This document shows positions 1 to 4,444 of a stretch of DNA of 6,367 nt, piece after piece (within the stretch, counting starts at the first letter, position 1; every line of letters starts with the position of its first letter). The translations under genes and the position numbers were made by a program. This DNA is from JAJTDS01 sp964202895 (lineage in GTDB: Bacteria; Pseudomonadota; Alphaproteobacteria; Rickettsiales; UBA1997): NCBI GenBank assembly GCA_964202895.1, contig CAXNJM010000006.1, positions 1-6,367 on the forward strand, written 5' to 3'. The notes under the pieces are model-generated. The model worked only from the letters and a program-made list of their open reading frames with translations, was not told where the DNA came from and did not search any database.

Positions 1-266
1 GAAAGATTTGCTCTGACAACATAGTGAATATCTTTTTCATATTTAAGAGGTTTTATAATTCGACCATCATTACAATTCCTCAAAAATACTCCTGCTTTAA
101 TAAGTTCAAGGTCATATTTAATTCGAGCACAAATTACAATTTGATCATAGGTTGTTTTAGGATTTACCTTCTTTCGATACAAAACTTCGCAGGCCTCTTG
201 CCAGCTATAGCCAAGTTCTTTTGCAAGCTTAATAACCCCACGCCAACCTAAGTACCCTTTTGTCAT
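1..266 (-). CDS. Hypothetical protein, 3' end beyond window
   Basis: The reading frame opens at an ATG at 266-264 and stays open for 88 codons to the left edge with no stop, so the C-terminus is missing. The protein starts MTKGYLGWRG and continues into a soluble, probably helical region with KLAKELGYSWQEACEVL near residues 13-27, then a mixed stretch around DQIVICARIKYDLELIKAG. It has no signal peptide or membrane segment. I do not recognise the family. The codon use is sensible, and an open frame this long in AT-rich DNA supports a real gene. No Shine-Dalgarno precedes the ATG. It is divergent from the envelope operon starting at 454, so the 187-bp spacer would carry promoters for both. The start is the first ATG in the frame. 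Confidence 0.7.
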   Translation of the reverse strand, partial: MTKGYLGWRGVIKLAKELGYSWQEACEVLYRKKVNPKTTYDQIVICARIKYDLELIKAGVFLRNCNDGRIIKPLKYEKDIHYVVRANL

Positions 267-352
267 ATTCAATTTATTAAAAATTTAAATAATTTAGATT
301 AACTTTGTGACATATATATCACCATTAAACCCAATGAATTGATCATTTTAAG

Positions 353-381
353 CCTAAAAATTAGGTATAAAATTTGTATAC
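353..381. promoter_or_regulatory. Inverted repeat next to a -10-like box, possible operator
   Basis: CCTAA-AAA-TTAGG (353-365) is a perfect 5-bp inverted repeat with a 3-base centre. It abuts TATAAA (366-371), and a GTATAC palindrome follows at 376-381. The position, in the divergent spacer upstream of the barrel operon, fits an operator overlapping a promoter. No convincing -35 lies at the right distance: TTGATC at 339-344 is 21 bases away. Short palindromes are common in AT-rich spacers, so this is tentative. Confidence 0.25.
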
Positions 382-392
382 GAAATCCATCA

Positions 393-406
393 TTGACCCC
401 CCCCCC
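393..406 (+). repeat. Poly-C tract (C10), possible phase-variation tract at a promoter
   Basis: Ten consecutive C occupy 397-406, in a spacer that is otherwise strongly A+T. The run starts inside TTGACC (393-398), a 5/6 match to a sigma-70 -35 box, and ends 47 bases before the barrel ATG. The downstream stretch has only weak -10 candidates: TTTAAG at 412-417 is 13 bases from the putative -35, and CTTAAT at 423-428 is 24 bases away. If this is the promoter, the spacer is far from 17 at the present tract length and would change with every C gained or lost. If the upstream TATAAA at 366 is used instead, the tract lies in the 5' leader. Sequencing error could affect its length. Confidence 0.55.
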
Positions 407-442
407 GAACCTTTAAGCTTCTCTTAATAATTAAAAAAATAA

Positions 443-447
443 AAGGA
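443..447 (+). promoter_or_regulatory. Shine-Dalgarno of the beta-barrel gene
   Basis: AAGGA ends 6 bases before the ATG at 454, which fixes that start. It is the only clear Shine-Dalgarno in the window. The other gene starts are preceded by plain A/T sequence, so this gene appears to be built for stronger translation. Confidence 0.7.
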
Positions 448-453
448 AATATA

Positions 454-1071
454 ATGAAGATAAGAAACAAAATAATTGCATTAATGATTTCATTAATCGC
501 AATGCCAACTTTTGCTTTAGCAAAAGATGGTCCTTACATTGGCGCAAAGGCAGGAAAAATCAATATTGATTTTAAAACTGTTGAGGGAATTAATTTAGGC
601 CAAATTTATGCTGATGAATATAATGCACTCGATTTACATGCCGGGTACAATATCGGTAACTCATTTATTGAAGCAGGATATATCAAATCAAGTGATGAAT
701 CTAAAAGCTTAGGCAGTATCACCGTTGGAGGTATCACAGTAAGCGGCAGTACAAATGTAGAGTTTGATGGATGGAGAATTGGAGCTGGTCATAATTTTAA
801 AATTAACGATCAAATTTCTATAAAACCATTCATAAATTATTATGATTTAAAAATTGATGAAACCTTAACTATTACAGTCACAGGTTCAACAACTTTTAGA
901 GGATCGGCTTCTGCTTCAGGATCAGATAATATGATAGATGCAGGTTTAGGGCTTGATTATAAAATAAACGAAAATTCTAAAATTGGTTTAAGTTACTCGC
1001 AAACAATTGATGAATTGAAGAATACTGACAAAGTACAAATTTATTCTTTAAGTTTTAATCATCGATTTTAA
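454..1071 (+). CDS. Outer-membrane beta-barrel protein (porin/opacity-like)
   Basis: This 205-residue protein has a classical signal peptide: basic MKIRNK, a hydrophobic core at about 7-20, then a likely cut after ALA at residue 23. The mature part shows alternating polar and hydrophobic strands rich in Gly, Tyr, Ser and Thr (DGPYIGAKAGK at the start, DAGLGLDYKINENSKIGLSYSQ late). It ends in the strand SLSFNHRF with a terminal Phe, the usual BAM recognition signal. Size and pattern match 8-stranded barrels of the OmpA/OmpW/opacity type (about 180-210 residues); the subfamily and ligand cannot be told. The start is fixed by AAGGA 6 bases upstream. It is first in a tight operon, 6 bp before the next gene, and the C10 tract lies about 50 bp upstream. 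Function is inferred: a surface channel or structural barrel. Confidence 0.88.
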   Translation: MKIRNKIIALMISLIAMPTFALAKDGPYIGAKAGKINIDFKTVEGINLGQIYADEYNALDLHAGYNIGNSFIEAGYIKSSDESKSLGSITVGGITVSGSTNVEFDGWRIGAGHNFKINDQISIKPFINYYDLKIDETLTITVTGSTTFRGSASASGSDNMIDAGLGLDYKINENSKIGLSYSQTIDELKNTDKVQIYSLSFNHRF

Positions 1072-1077
1072 TACAAA

Positions 1078-1323
1078 GTGAAAAATATATTTCTTGTTAT
1101 TTTTATTACCCTACTATCTCTAGCTTCTGTTGAGGCTAGGGATGTAGCGGTAAGAGGTTATACCAAAGATAATGGGACTTATGTTGAGCCCCATTACAGA
1201 TCCTCACCTAATCAATATAAGAACGATAATTGGAGTACTTCAGGAAACTCTAATCCTTATACAGGAAAAAGCGGAACCAATACTTATAAAGGCACTTGCT
1301 CTGCATTAAGTTTGAATTGTTAA
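1078..1323 (+). CDS. Small secreted protein with VRGYTKDNGTYVEPHYRSSP motif
   Basis: This 81-residue protein begins at a GTG, 6 bp after the barrel stop and without a Shine-Dalgarno, so translational coupling is likely. Residues 1-20 form a signal peptide (MKNIFLVIFITLLSLASVEA, cut before RD). The mature part carries VRGYTKDNGTYVEPHYRSSP at 25-44, then SGNSNPYTGKSGT at 55-67. I recognise this as a motif recurring in small exported proteins of many proteobacteria, often annotated as hypothetical; its function is not known to me. Two cysteines (74 and 81) at the C-terminus could form a disulphide in the periplasm. It is rich in Tyr, Asn, Ser and Gly and poor in hydrophobics, so it is probably flexible. 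As the middle gene of an envelope operon it probably acts in the periplasm or at the surface. Confidence 0.83.
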   Translation: MKNIFLVIFITLLSLASVEARDVAVRGYTKDNGTYVEPHYRSSPNQYKNDNWSTSGNSNPYTGKSGTNTYKGTCSALSLNC

Positions 1324-1326
1324 TTT

Positions 1327-1767
1327 ATGAATCTTAAAAACATTTTACTAATTTCTTCCCTTTTAATTTTAACGAATTGCGCATCCATTACTTCAGATAA
1401 TAATCAGCCTATATCGATTGTTGTAAAAGATGAAAAAGATAAAACTTTAGAGGATGTAAAGTGCACTGTTGTTAATGATAAAGGAGCTTGGGAAGTAAAG
1501 GCTCCAGGATTTGTAAATATACTAAGATCAGCAGAAGATATTTCAGTTACTTGTAAAAAAAGCGGCTATCCAGATGGACTTGCAAAGGCAATATCACGAG
1601 CTCGAGGTGGTATGTGGGGTAACATTGTTTTTGGTGGAGGAATTGGTGCCATCATCGATCACAGTAGAGGAACAGGTTATGCTTATTCTGATCAGATGAC
1701 AGTGATTATGGGAAAAACTACTCTTTATGATAGAGAAGCAGGACCAGCTCCTAAAGCTAGCCAGTAA
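1327..1767 (+). CDS. Putative lipoprotein with C-terminal Gly-rich GNIVFGG motif
   Basis: This 146-residue protein has a lipoprotein signal: MNLKNILLISSLLI then the lipobox LTNC, with Cys18 as the lipidation site. A PEGA-like beta region follows (ISIVVKDEKDKTLEDVKCTVVNDKG, then SVTCKKSGY at 73-81). Cys46 and Cys76 may pair. The segment around 96-121 (MWGNIVFGGGIGAIIDHSRG, then TGYAYS) is the signature of a widespread proteobacterial lipoprotein group in which a short PEGA-type fold is followed by a Gly-rich, weakly hydrophobic stretch and a short tail. The C-terminus (GPAPKASQ) is low complexity. Its ATG lies 3 bp after the preceding stop, so it belongs to the same transcript as the barrel and the small secreted protein. 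The molecular role is unknown; anchoring in the inner leaflet of the outer membrane is inferred. Confidence 0.85.
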   Translation: MNLKNILLISSLLILTNCASITSDNNQPISIVVKDEKDKTLEDVKCTVVNDKGAWEVKAPGFVNILRSAEDISVTCKKSGYPDGLAKAISRARGGMWGNIVFGGGIGAIIDHSRGTGYAYSDQMTVIMGKTTLYDREAGPAPKASQ

Positions 1768-1786
1768 ATTCTAAAAAAAGTATAAT
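1758..1786 (+). promoter_or_regulatory. Sigma-70-like promoter for the DUF1330 gene
   Basis: A perfect TATAAT at 1781-1786 follows TAGCCA (1758-1763, 4/6 match to TTGACA) with a 17-base spacer. Transcription would start near 1793, leaving a leader of about 20 nt before the ATG at 1812. The -35 half lies in the last codons of the lipoprotein gene. This suggests the DUF1330 gene is transcribed separately from the envelope operon. Confidence 0.5.
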
Positions 1787-1811
1787 CCAAATAAAAAACC
1801 TTAAGTCCGTT

Positions 1812-2099
1812 ATGTTTGGCTATGCAATTTTTAATATCAATGTAACTAATCCTGAAGATTATAAAGAATATCTACAAAAGGTTGTGCCCATTACAGAAAA
1901 GTTTGGTGGTAAATATATTGTACGCGGTGGCACTACAACAAAGATTGAAGGAACATTTCCCCATCCAAGAACAGTAGTCATCCAATTTCCAAGCTATCAA
2001 AAGGCTTTAGAGTGGTACAATAGTGAGGAATATAAACCTATCCGCGAGATTAGATTTAAAAATGCCAAATCCATTGGCATGATTATTGAAGGTGCTTAG
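1812..2099 (+). CDS. DUF1330 domain-containing protein
   Basis: This 95-residue soluble protein spans the whole DUF1330 domain (dimeric alpha/beta-barrel superfamily). Its hallmarks are visible: the first strand YAIFNINVTNPEDYKEYL (4-21), the helix and turn KFGGKYIVRGG (30-40), the acid and strand IEGTFPHPRTVVIQFPS (45-61), then ALEWYNSEEYKPI (65-77) and the closing strand around SIGMIIEGA. Family members usually run 95-105 residues, so it is complete. Biochemical activity in the family is not established; homology to dimeric ferredoxin-like folds suggests small-molecule binding or turnover. There is no signal peptide, so it is cytoplasmic. The ATG has no Shine-Dalgarno but follows a good promoter with a short leader. 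The last 39 bases recur at 2987-3025, which marks this gene's end as a recombination junction. Confidence 0.93.
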   Translation: MFGYAIFNINVTNPEDYKEYLQKVVPITEKFGGKYIVRGGTTTKIEGTFPHPRTVVIQFPSYQKALEWYNSEEYKPIREIRFKNAKSIGMIIEGA

Positions 2100-2108
2100 A
2101 ATTTTTTT
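2061..2108 (+). repeat. Direct repeat, copy 1 (DUF1330 3' end)
   Basis: The last 12 codons and the stop of the DUF1330 gene, plus AATTTTTTT after it, match 2987-3034 at 44 of 48 positions without gaps. The identical blocks are 15 bases (2064-2078) and 21 bases (2088-2108). The first block is itself an inverted repeat, GCCAA-ATCCA-TTGGC. The four differences fall at third or synonymous-type positions apart from Met to Leu, so both copies were once under coding constraint. Confidence 0.85.
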
Positions 2109-2110
2109 TA

Positions 2111-2130
2111 TTAATTAATATTTTAATTAA
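2111..2130. terminator. AT-only inverted repeat between convergent genes
   Basis: TTAATTAA (2111-2118) and TTAATTAA (2123-2130) can pair around a 4-base loop, just after a T8 run (2102-2109) that follows the DUF1330 stop. It sits between convergent gene ends, where a bidirectional terminator would be expected. With no G-C pairs the stem would be weak, and such sequences arise easily in this composition. Confidence 0.25.
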
Positions 2131-2842
2131 AATTGATAACCAACACTCAATGTGACGGCATATAGACTTATATCATCATACTTCATTCCATTTTTATCCT
2201 CTGGCCCATCAATCATAGAATAAGTTCCTTTACCACCAACATAAATATTTTTATCTACTAAATATCTAGCGCCTAAATATAGAGATTTTGAGAGTTCTTT
2301 ATCTTTAGCATTTAGAATATCTGCTTGTCCAAGTCCAACACCTACAAAGGGAACAAAACTGTTAAAATTATTAAAATCATAATAAGCATTTAATGAATAA
2401 ATTTTAACATTACTGTCAAAATTTAAACCGAAGATCACGTATTTCTTGCGGAGTAGCAGACGAGGGAAGAGTCTCACCATCAGTATTTGATATTTCGGTT
2501 GTTTTTTTTAGTTCAATTTTATTTTCTAAATAAGAAAGACCTAATCTAAAATTTTTATTTAAAAACTCACTTACACCAACTTCAACTCCATATCCAATGT
2601 CTGAATCATATCCAAGTTTTCCTTTTAGATTTGTCGAATAATCTGCCGTTACTCATAGTTCCTGTAAAATTTTCAAGATCTATATCTTGAACTTGCGTAT
2701 AATTAACCTGACCTTCAATATACAAACCTTCAAAAGGAGATTTGTTTTGAGCAAAAGAACTTTTTACAAGCGGACGACTAAATAAAAATAAGTTGGTAAA
2801 AAAAAGGATTGTAAGAATATTTGACTGCTTAATGAGTTTCAT
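2127..2842 (-). pseudogene. Outer-membrane beta-barrel protein, two frameshifts
   Basis: Three reading frames join into one beta-barrel protein. The first part (2842 to about 2647) gives a signal peptide (MKLIKQSNILTILFFTNLFL, likely cut after SSFAQ) and the first strand SPFEGLYIEGQVNYTQVQ. The middle part, in another frame, reads DYSTNLKGKLGYDSDIGYG, then FRLGLSYLE, and continues to about 2421. The last part reads KIYSLNAYYDF, FVPFVGVGLGQ, LYLGARYLVDKNIYVGGKG and ends LSVGYQF with a terminal Phe. Removing one base near 2646-2647 (C pair) and one in the A4 run 2418-2421 restores 714 nt, exactly 238 codons (237 residues plus stop), typical of opacity/OmpW-size barrels. The coding pattern is intact on both sides of each break, so decay is very recent or the extra bases are sequencing errors. 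No Shine-Dalgarno is visible. Confidence 0.8.
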
Positions 2843-2986
2843 AATTTCTGCCCGTTAAAAGTGCAGAACTAACTCATTCTAAAACAGTTAATTCAATTTT
2901 GTATTAAGTTGAGTATCAGAATATATGGGGCGGGCAAACAAATAATTACAGAAATTTAAGTATAATTTTTAGATAAATGTTCATTT

Positions 2987-3025
2987 AACGCCAAATCCAT
3001 TGGCCTCATTATCGAAGGTGCTTAG
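2987..3025 (+). pseudogene. DUF1330 C-terminal remnant
   Basis: The frame encodes NAKSIGLIIEGA followed by TAG, compared with NAKSIGMIIEGA-stop in the complete gene at 1812-2099. Upstream in this frame the sequence (FLDKCSF after a TAA at 2963-2965) no longer resembles DUF1330 and has no start, so only the last 12 codons survive. The TAG (3023-3025) overlaps the TAA of the convergent DUF2784 gene (3024-3022), an arrangement expected for an original convergent DUF1330/DUF2784 pair. Mostly silent differences from the intact gene imply a different allele or paralog. Confidence 0.7.
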
Positions 3026-3034
3026 AATTTTTTT
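2987..3034 (+). repeat. Direct repeat, copy 2 (displaced DUF1330 3' end)
   Basis: This is the partner of 2061-2108, 926 bp away and 44/48 identical without gaps. It keeps the perfect inverted repeat GCCAA-ATCCA-TTGGC (2990-3004) and the 21-base block 3014-3034. Unlike copy 1, its outer side runs directly into the DUF2784 gene, whose last codons lie within it. Copy 2 therefore looks like the original gene junction. Confidence 0.85.
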
Positions 3035-3381
3035 CTCTTAATAATAAACCCATAAATTATTCCATTTATAATCAGTAGAGCAATTCCAAGGCTAATTTGG
3101 ATCTCTTTAGTTAAATTGATTGGGTAAATAATTGCATAGAGATAGTTTTGAATAAAAGAGGTGGAATAGGTTGCAAGATTTGCCTTAGTTAAGAAGTAAT
3201 TTTCTAAATAAGTAAGCGGACAAATGCTTTGAGTAAATTCTACATAAGCCCCATAGATAAGTGCTGGGATATGAAAGTATAAAGACCAAGCTTTAACAAA
3301 GAATAAAAGACCTCCAAAGATTACAAATATAATAAAGAGAAAATGAATGATGAGCGTAAGCGTTGCTAGGAATTCATACAT
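3022..3381 (-). CDS. DUF2784 family membrane protein
   Basis: This 119-residue inner-membrane protein matches DUF2784 along its whole length. Segments are seen at about 6-27 (ATLTLIIHFLFIIFVIFGGL), 32-50, 77-88 and 95-114, ending in the positive tail KRKKF. Family marks are present: FGGLL at 22-26, the HIPALIYGAYVEF stretch (37-49), CPLTYLEN (54-61), the SFIQNYLYAIIYP region (75-87) and TKEIQISLG (91-99). The family is usually 110-130 residues, so it is complete. Its function is not known; the conserved His, Glu and Cys between helices hint at cofactor or metal binding, which is inference. The start is the first ATG in the frame, with no Shine-Dalgarno. Its stop codon overlaps that of a DUF1330 remnant on the other strand. 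Confidence 0.92.
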   Translation of the reverse strand: MYEFLATLTLIIHFLFIIFVIFGGLLFFVKAWSLYFHIPALIYGAYVEFTQSICPLTYLENYFLTKANLATYSTSFIQNYLYAIIYPINLTKEIQISLGIALLIINGIIYGFIIKRKKF

Positions 3382-3411
3382 AGATTTACAAACAGTGTAT
3401 AAACTAAAGCT

Positions 3412-3948
3412 TTATGATTTTTTAACATCACCATCAGAATTAGGCTTTGGATCTGATGTTGCTTGATCGCTAGAAGATGATTGCTGAGGTTCTTTGATAG
3501 TTTCTGTGCTTGGCGGTTGATATTTAAATTTATCAGTATCTTGTTGTAAACTTTGTTTCAATTCATCGCTGGTATAAATTTTAGTATCTGAGGTTTTACT
3601 ACCTTTTCTAAAATAAAGATAAGCGGCTGTGGCTCCAAAAATTATAAAACCTAGAATATAATAAAGAAGATTAGATTGGGTTGTTTTCTGCTCAGGACTA
3701 CTTACCGTTGTTGACTCTGGTTTTGCAGGTTCAGATTTAACTAAATTTGTTGAAGGCTGTTGTTTGATAGGATCTACTTTTGCAACTTTTTTAACTACTT
3801 TTTTCTTAGGCTTAGCCTTTGGCTTTGTGGCTTTAACAGGCTCAACTGTACTAGTTACTGATTTAACCTCTGCTGTTTGTTTAACATCAGGAGTGTTTAC
3901 AGTTGCAACCGTTATAATTCCTAGAGCTACTAATGCTTCAATAACCAT
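3412..3948 (-). CDS. Lys/Pro-rich single-pass membrane protein, unknown function
   Basis: This 178-residue protein has a clear block structure. Residues 2-17 are hydrophobic (VIEALVALGIITVATV), a possible signal or anchor. Residues 39-58 are basic and Ala/Pro-rich (TKPKAKPKKKVVKKVAKV). A Ser/Thr/Pro linker leads to a strong membrane segment at about 93-113 (NLLYYILGFIIFGATAAYLYF) followed by RKG. The tail is Gln/Ser/Pro-rich and acidic. By the positive-inside rule the RKGSK tail is probably cytoplasmic, with the basic linker outside if residues 2-17 act as a signal. I do not recognise a family; the linker resembles TonB- or histone-H1-like low-complexity sequence but no such domain is present. 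A TATACT box (3991-3996, minus strand) could be its -10. No Shine-Dalgarno is present. Confidence 0.8.
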   Translation of the reverse strand: MVIEALVALGIITVATVNTPDVKQTAEVKSVTSTVEPVKATKPKAKPKKKVVKKVAKVDPIKQQPSTNLVKSEPAKPESTTVSSPEQKTTQSNLLYYILGFIIFGATAAYLYFRKGSKTSDTKIYTSDELKQSLQQDTDKFKYQPPSTETIKEPQQSSSSDQATSDPKPNSDGDVKKS

Positions 3949-3990
3949 AAGTGTTTATTAACAAGATTTACTTAAAAATTAAAATAAAAA

Positions 3991-4019
3991 AGTATAATCC
4001 TATTTAATTAAATATTTAA
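3991..4019 (-). promoter_or_regulatory. Weak candidate promoter for the Lys/Pro-rich protein
   Basis: On the minus strand TATACT (3996 to 3991, 5/6) is preceded at 17 bases by TTAAAT (4019 to 4014, 3/6). Transcription would start near 3984, about 36 nt before the ATG at 3948. The -35 is poor, so the call rests on the -10 and its placement between two minus-strand genes. Confidence 0.3.
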
Positions 4020-4020
4020 T

Positions 4021-4287
4021 TTATTTTGAATTTAGTTTTACTAAGTATTGTGTCAGAAAAATTGAGCCTAGGATAATAATATAGACGATAAGAAAGTAAA
4101 AAGTTTCAAGCAATCCATAAGTAATTAAAGAATAAATAATACATGCTGAAAGTGTTCCTAAGATAAAAGCTGCTAAAATAATGTGGGGGTTTGCAATATT
4201 AGCGCTATCAGTAATTTTTTTATAAATCGATGGCAATAAGGATGAAATCATTGCCAATATAATAATTAGGATAAGTTCGATATTCAT
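4021..4287 (-). CDS. Small hydrophobic membrane protein
   Basis: This 88-residue protein has three likely membrane segments: 3-20 (IELILIIILAMISSLLPS), 34-58 (PHIILAAFILGTLSACIIYSLITYG) and 61-83 (ETFYFLIVYIIILGSIFLTQYLV). A short polar loop, YKKITDSANIAN, sits at 22-33, which would be cytoplasmic by the positive-inside rule; the C-terminus is KLNSK. No family is recognised. It starts 11 bp after the 30-residue gene at 4299-4391, so the two probably share a transcript and may form one membrane complex (inference). The ATG is the first in frame and follows plain A/T sequence. The hydrophobic content makes a chance frame unlikely, since the segments are separated by polar turns of the right kind. 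Confidence 0.72.
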   Translation of the reverse strand: MNIELILIIILAMISSLLPSIYKKITDSANIANPHIILAAFILGTLSACIIYSLITYGLLETFYFLIVYIIILGSIFLTQYLVKLNSK

Positions 4288-4298
4288 TTAATTAGCGT

Positions 4299-4391
4299 TT
4301 ATAAAAAATTGAATAAGTATTTATCTGCTAGATAAATAGCAAAGCCTAAAGCCAAACCATACAAAATATAAACATACCAATCTTTTAGCAT
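4299..4391 (-). CDS. 30-residue single-pass membrane miniprotein
   Basis: An ATG at 4391-4389 opens a 30-codon frame ending in TAA (4301-4299). The product is MLKDWYVYILYGL then ALGFAIYLADKYLFNFL: a short charged start, an aromatic Trp-Tyr collar, one helix of about 20 residues and a Lys/Asp boundary. This is the layout of known small membrane subunits (for example CcmD- or CydX-type), but no conserved signature of those is seen and no partner gene is nearby. It fills the otherwise empty 157-bp gap between the DUF6279 gene and the 88-residue membrane protein, 11 bp ahead of the latter. A TATATT box (4425 to 4420) lies about 30 nt upstream. Evidence is composition and placement only. Confidence 0.5.
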   Translation of the reverse strand: MLKDWYVYILYGLALGFAIYLADKYLFNFL

Positions 4392-4444
4392 TGTTTTGAT
4401 AATACCATAATAATGAAGGAATATAATTTAAAAAATAATTGAAT

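Larger units (their letters stand above)
2109..2986. other. Segment enclosed by the direct repeats, probable insertion
   Basis: These 878 bases lie between two copies of a DUF1330 gene end. They hold the frameshifted barrel gene, its upstream region and little else. No transposase, integrase or terminal inverted repeat is visible. The arrangement suggests that the segment was brought in next to DUF1330, either by site-specific integration at the gene's 3' end or by homologous recombination with a related strain. The GC-rich patch GGGGCGGGC (2927-2935) stands out against the A+T background. Confidence 0.45.

Noticed and set aside
24..251. Plus-strand open frame of 75 codons
   Set aside because: Its product is an unpatterned Phe/Ile/Asn-rich sequence and it lies opposite the better minus-strand frame (266 to 1), which has normal amino-acid make-up.
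2127..2842. Two separate small genes on the minus strand (2480-2127 and 2842-2606)
   Set aside because: The sequences join through a third frame into one complete beta-barrel protein with signal peptide and terminal Phe, so they are fragments of one gene.
2850..2937. TGCCCG (2850-2855) and CGGGCA (2932-2937) as a possible hairpin or element ends
   Set aside because: Only six bases match and they are 76 bases apart; there is no matching flanking duplication, so this does not support an insertion sequence.
3764..3961. Plus-strand open frame of 65 codons, hydrophobic product
   Set aside because: It is the mirror of the Lys/Ala/Thr-rich part of the minus-strand gene at 3412-3948; such codons read backwards give Phe, Leu and Gly runs. 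No start signal is seen.
3986..4000. Shared 15-mer AAAAAAGTATAATCC at 1774-1788 and 3986-4000
   Set aside because: At 1774 it is a good promoter -10 region, but at 3986 it would fire into the 3' end of a minus-strand gene. The match is mostly A/T and is more likely chance or a reused promoter-like word than a mobile repeat.
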